Virus record (IMG/VR): IMGVR_UViG_3300043444_000430
Coordinates: 1-21,233 of that record
Length of the DNA: 21,233 nt
Reading direction: 5' to 3' (one strand)
Source of the DNA: a virus
Part shown: positions 21,068-21,233 of the stretch, piece after piece
How the letters are laid out: the number at the start of each line of letters is the position of its first letter
Position numbering within the stretch: the stretch's first letter is position 1
Made by a program: the position numbers and the translations under genes
The notes under the pieces: generated by a model
What the model was told of the DNA's origin: nothing
Seen by the model: the letters and a program-made list of their open reading frames with translations, nothing else
Database searches by the model: none

Positions 21068-21233
21068 TTAACAAGCTGGTACTGGCATCGGTGGCTGGTT
21101 TTGATATTTGCCGTTGTATGCCGTTACTTTTTTATCCAAGAGCAAGAACCGCACCGCCGCGATAGGATAGCCAAGAGGCAGCGTAAACGTGTTGCTGGTC
21201 GCATTGAATAGCTCTAGTGTCAAATACCCCTGC
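21068..21233 (-). CDS. dcd: dCTP deaminase/dUTPase-family protein (5' end outside window)
   Basis: Only the C-terminal 54 codons are present. They read QGYLTLELFNATSNTFTLPL, then GYPIAAVRFLLLDKKVTAYN, then GKYQNQPPMPVPAC. The G.LTLEL.N....L.L..G..IA..RF pattern and the Y.GKYQ.Q ending are typical of the trimeric dCTP deaminase/dUTPase fold, in particular of dCTP deaminases. Such enzymes turn dCTP into dUTP, or directly into dUMP in bifunctional forms. That would feed the phage ThyX at 15118-15864. The catalytic Glu and nucleotide-binding motifs lie upstream of the window. A dUTPase cannot be fully excluded, though GKYQ favours the deaminase branch. Confidence 0.75.
   Translation of the reverse strand, partial: QGYLTLELFNATSNTFTLPLGYPIAAVRFLLLDKKVTAYNGKYQNQPPMPVPAC

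Overview
The window is part of a tailed double-stranded DNA phage genome (Caudoviricetes). The evidence is a terminase pair, portal, scaffold, HK97-type capsid, head-tail adaptor and fibre-like genes, all in one direction. Every gene I can support is on the minus strand, so transcription runs from high to low coordinates. Genes are packed tightly with ATGA or TAATG junctions. The SU10-type adaptor and the portal/scaffold/capsid order suggest short-tailed (podovirus-like) morphology. Shine-Dalgarno sites and a consensus sigma70 promoter suggest a bacterial host, perhaps Gram-negative, but the host cannot be read from this sequence. I see no integrase, lysis gene, DNA polymerase, tRNA, CRISPR array or insertion sequence. 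Both ends cut through genes.

Replication and nucleotide region (21233 to about 18829): the C-terminus of a dCTP deaminase-like protein, a PD-(D/E)XK-like nuclease, a small hypothetical gene and a VapE/VirE-type P-loop ATPase. The last two genes each follow a promoter-like element joined to a hairpin. A minus-strand terminator ends the VapE gene.

Non-coding region 18287 to 18787: about 500 bases without a convincing gene. It holds GAACACT repeats, three of them at exact 10-bp spacing, an AT-rich stretch, AATGACTTA repeats and ACCACC repeats. It looks like an origin or another multi-site protein-binding region.

Early or regulatory region (about 18286 to 15118): two near-identical promoter/operator/leader cassettes share a 20-bp dyad over the -35 box. 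They drive a membrane protein plus a small basic protein, and a very acidic protein plus a Cro-like HTH protein, followed by a 39-residue membrane peptide, SSB, an HNH endonuclease and ThyX. ThyX and the dCTP deaminase-like protein belong to the same dTMP supply route.

Middle (15121 to 13415): a small gene broken by a -1 frameshift, a DUF1064-like nuclease and four short unknown genes. A 158-base gap with three inverted repeats follows, just upstream of the small terminase gene.

Late region (13256 to 1): terS, terL, then six fibre-like or small beta-rich genes including a 713-residue protein with two copies of a roughly 245-residue unit. These are followed by the portal, a zinc-ribbon protein, scaffold, major capsid protein, a decoration-like protein with an apparent inserted domain, two conserved late proteins and the adaptor.
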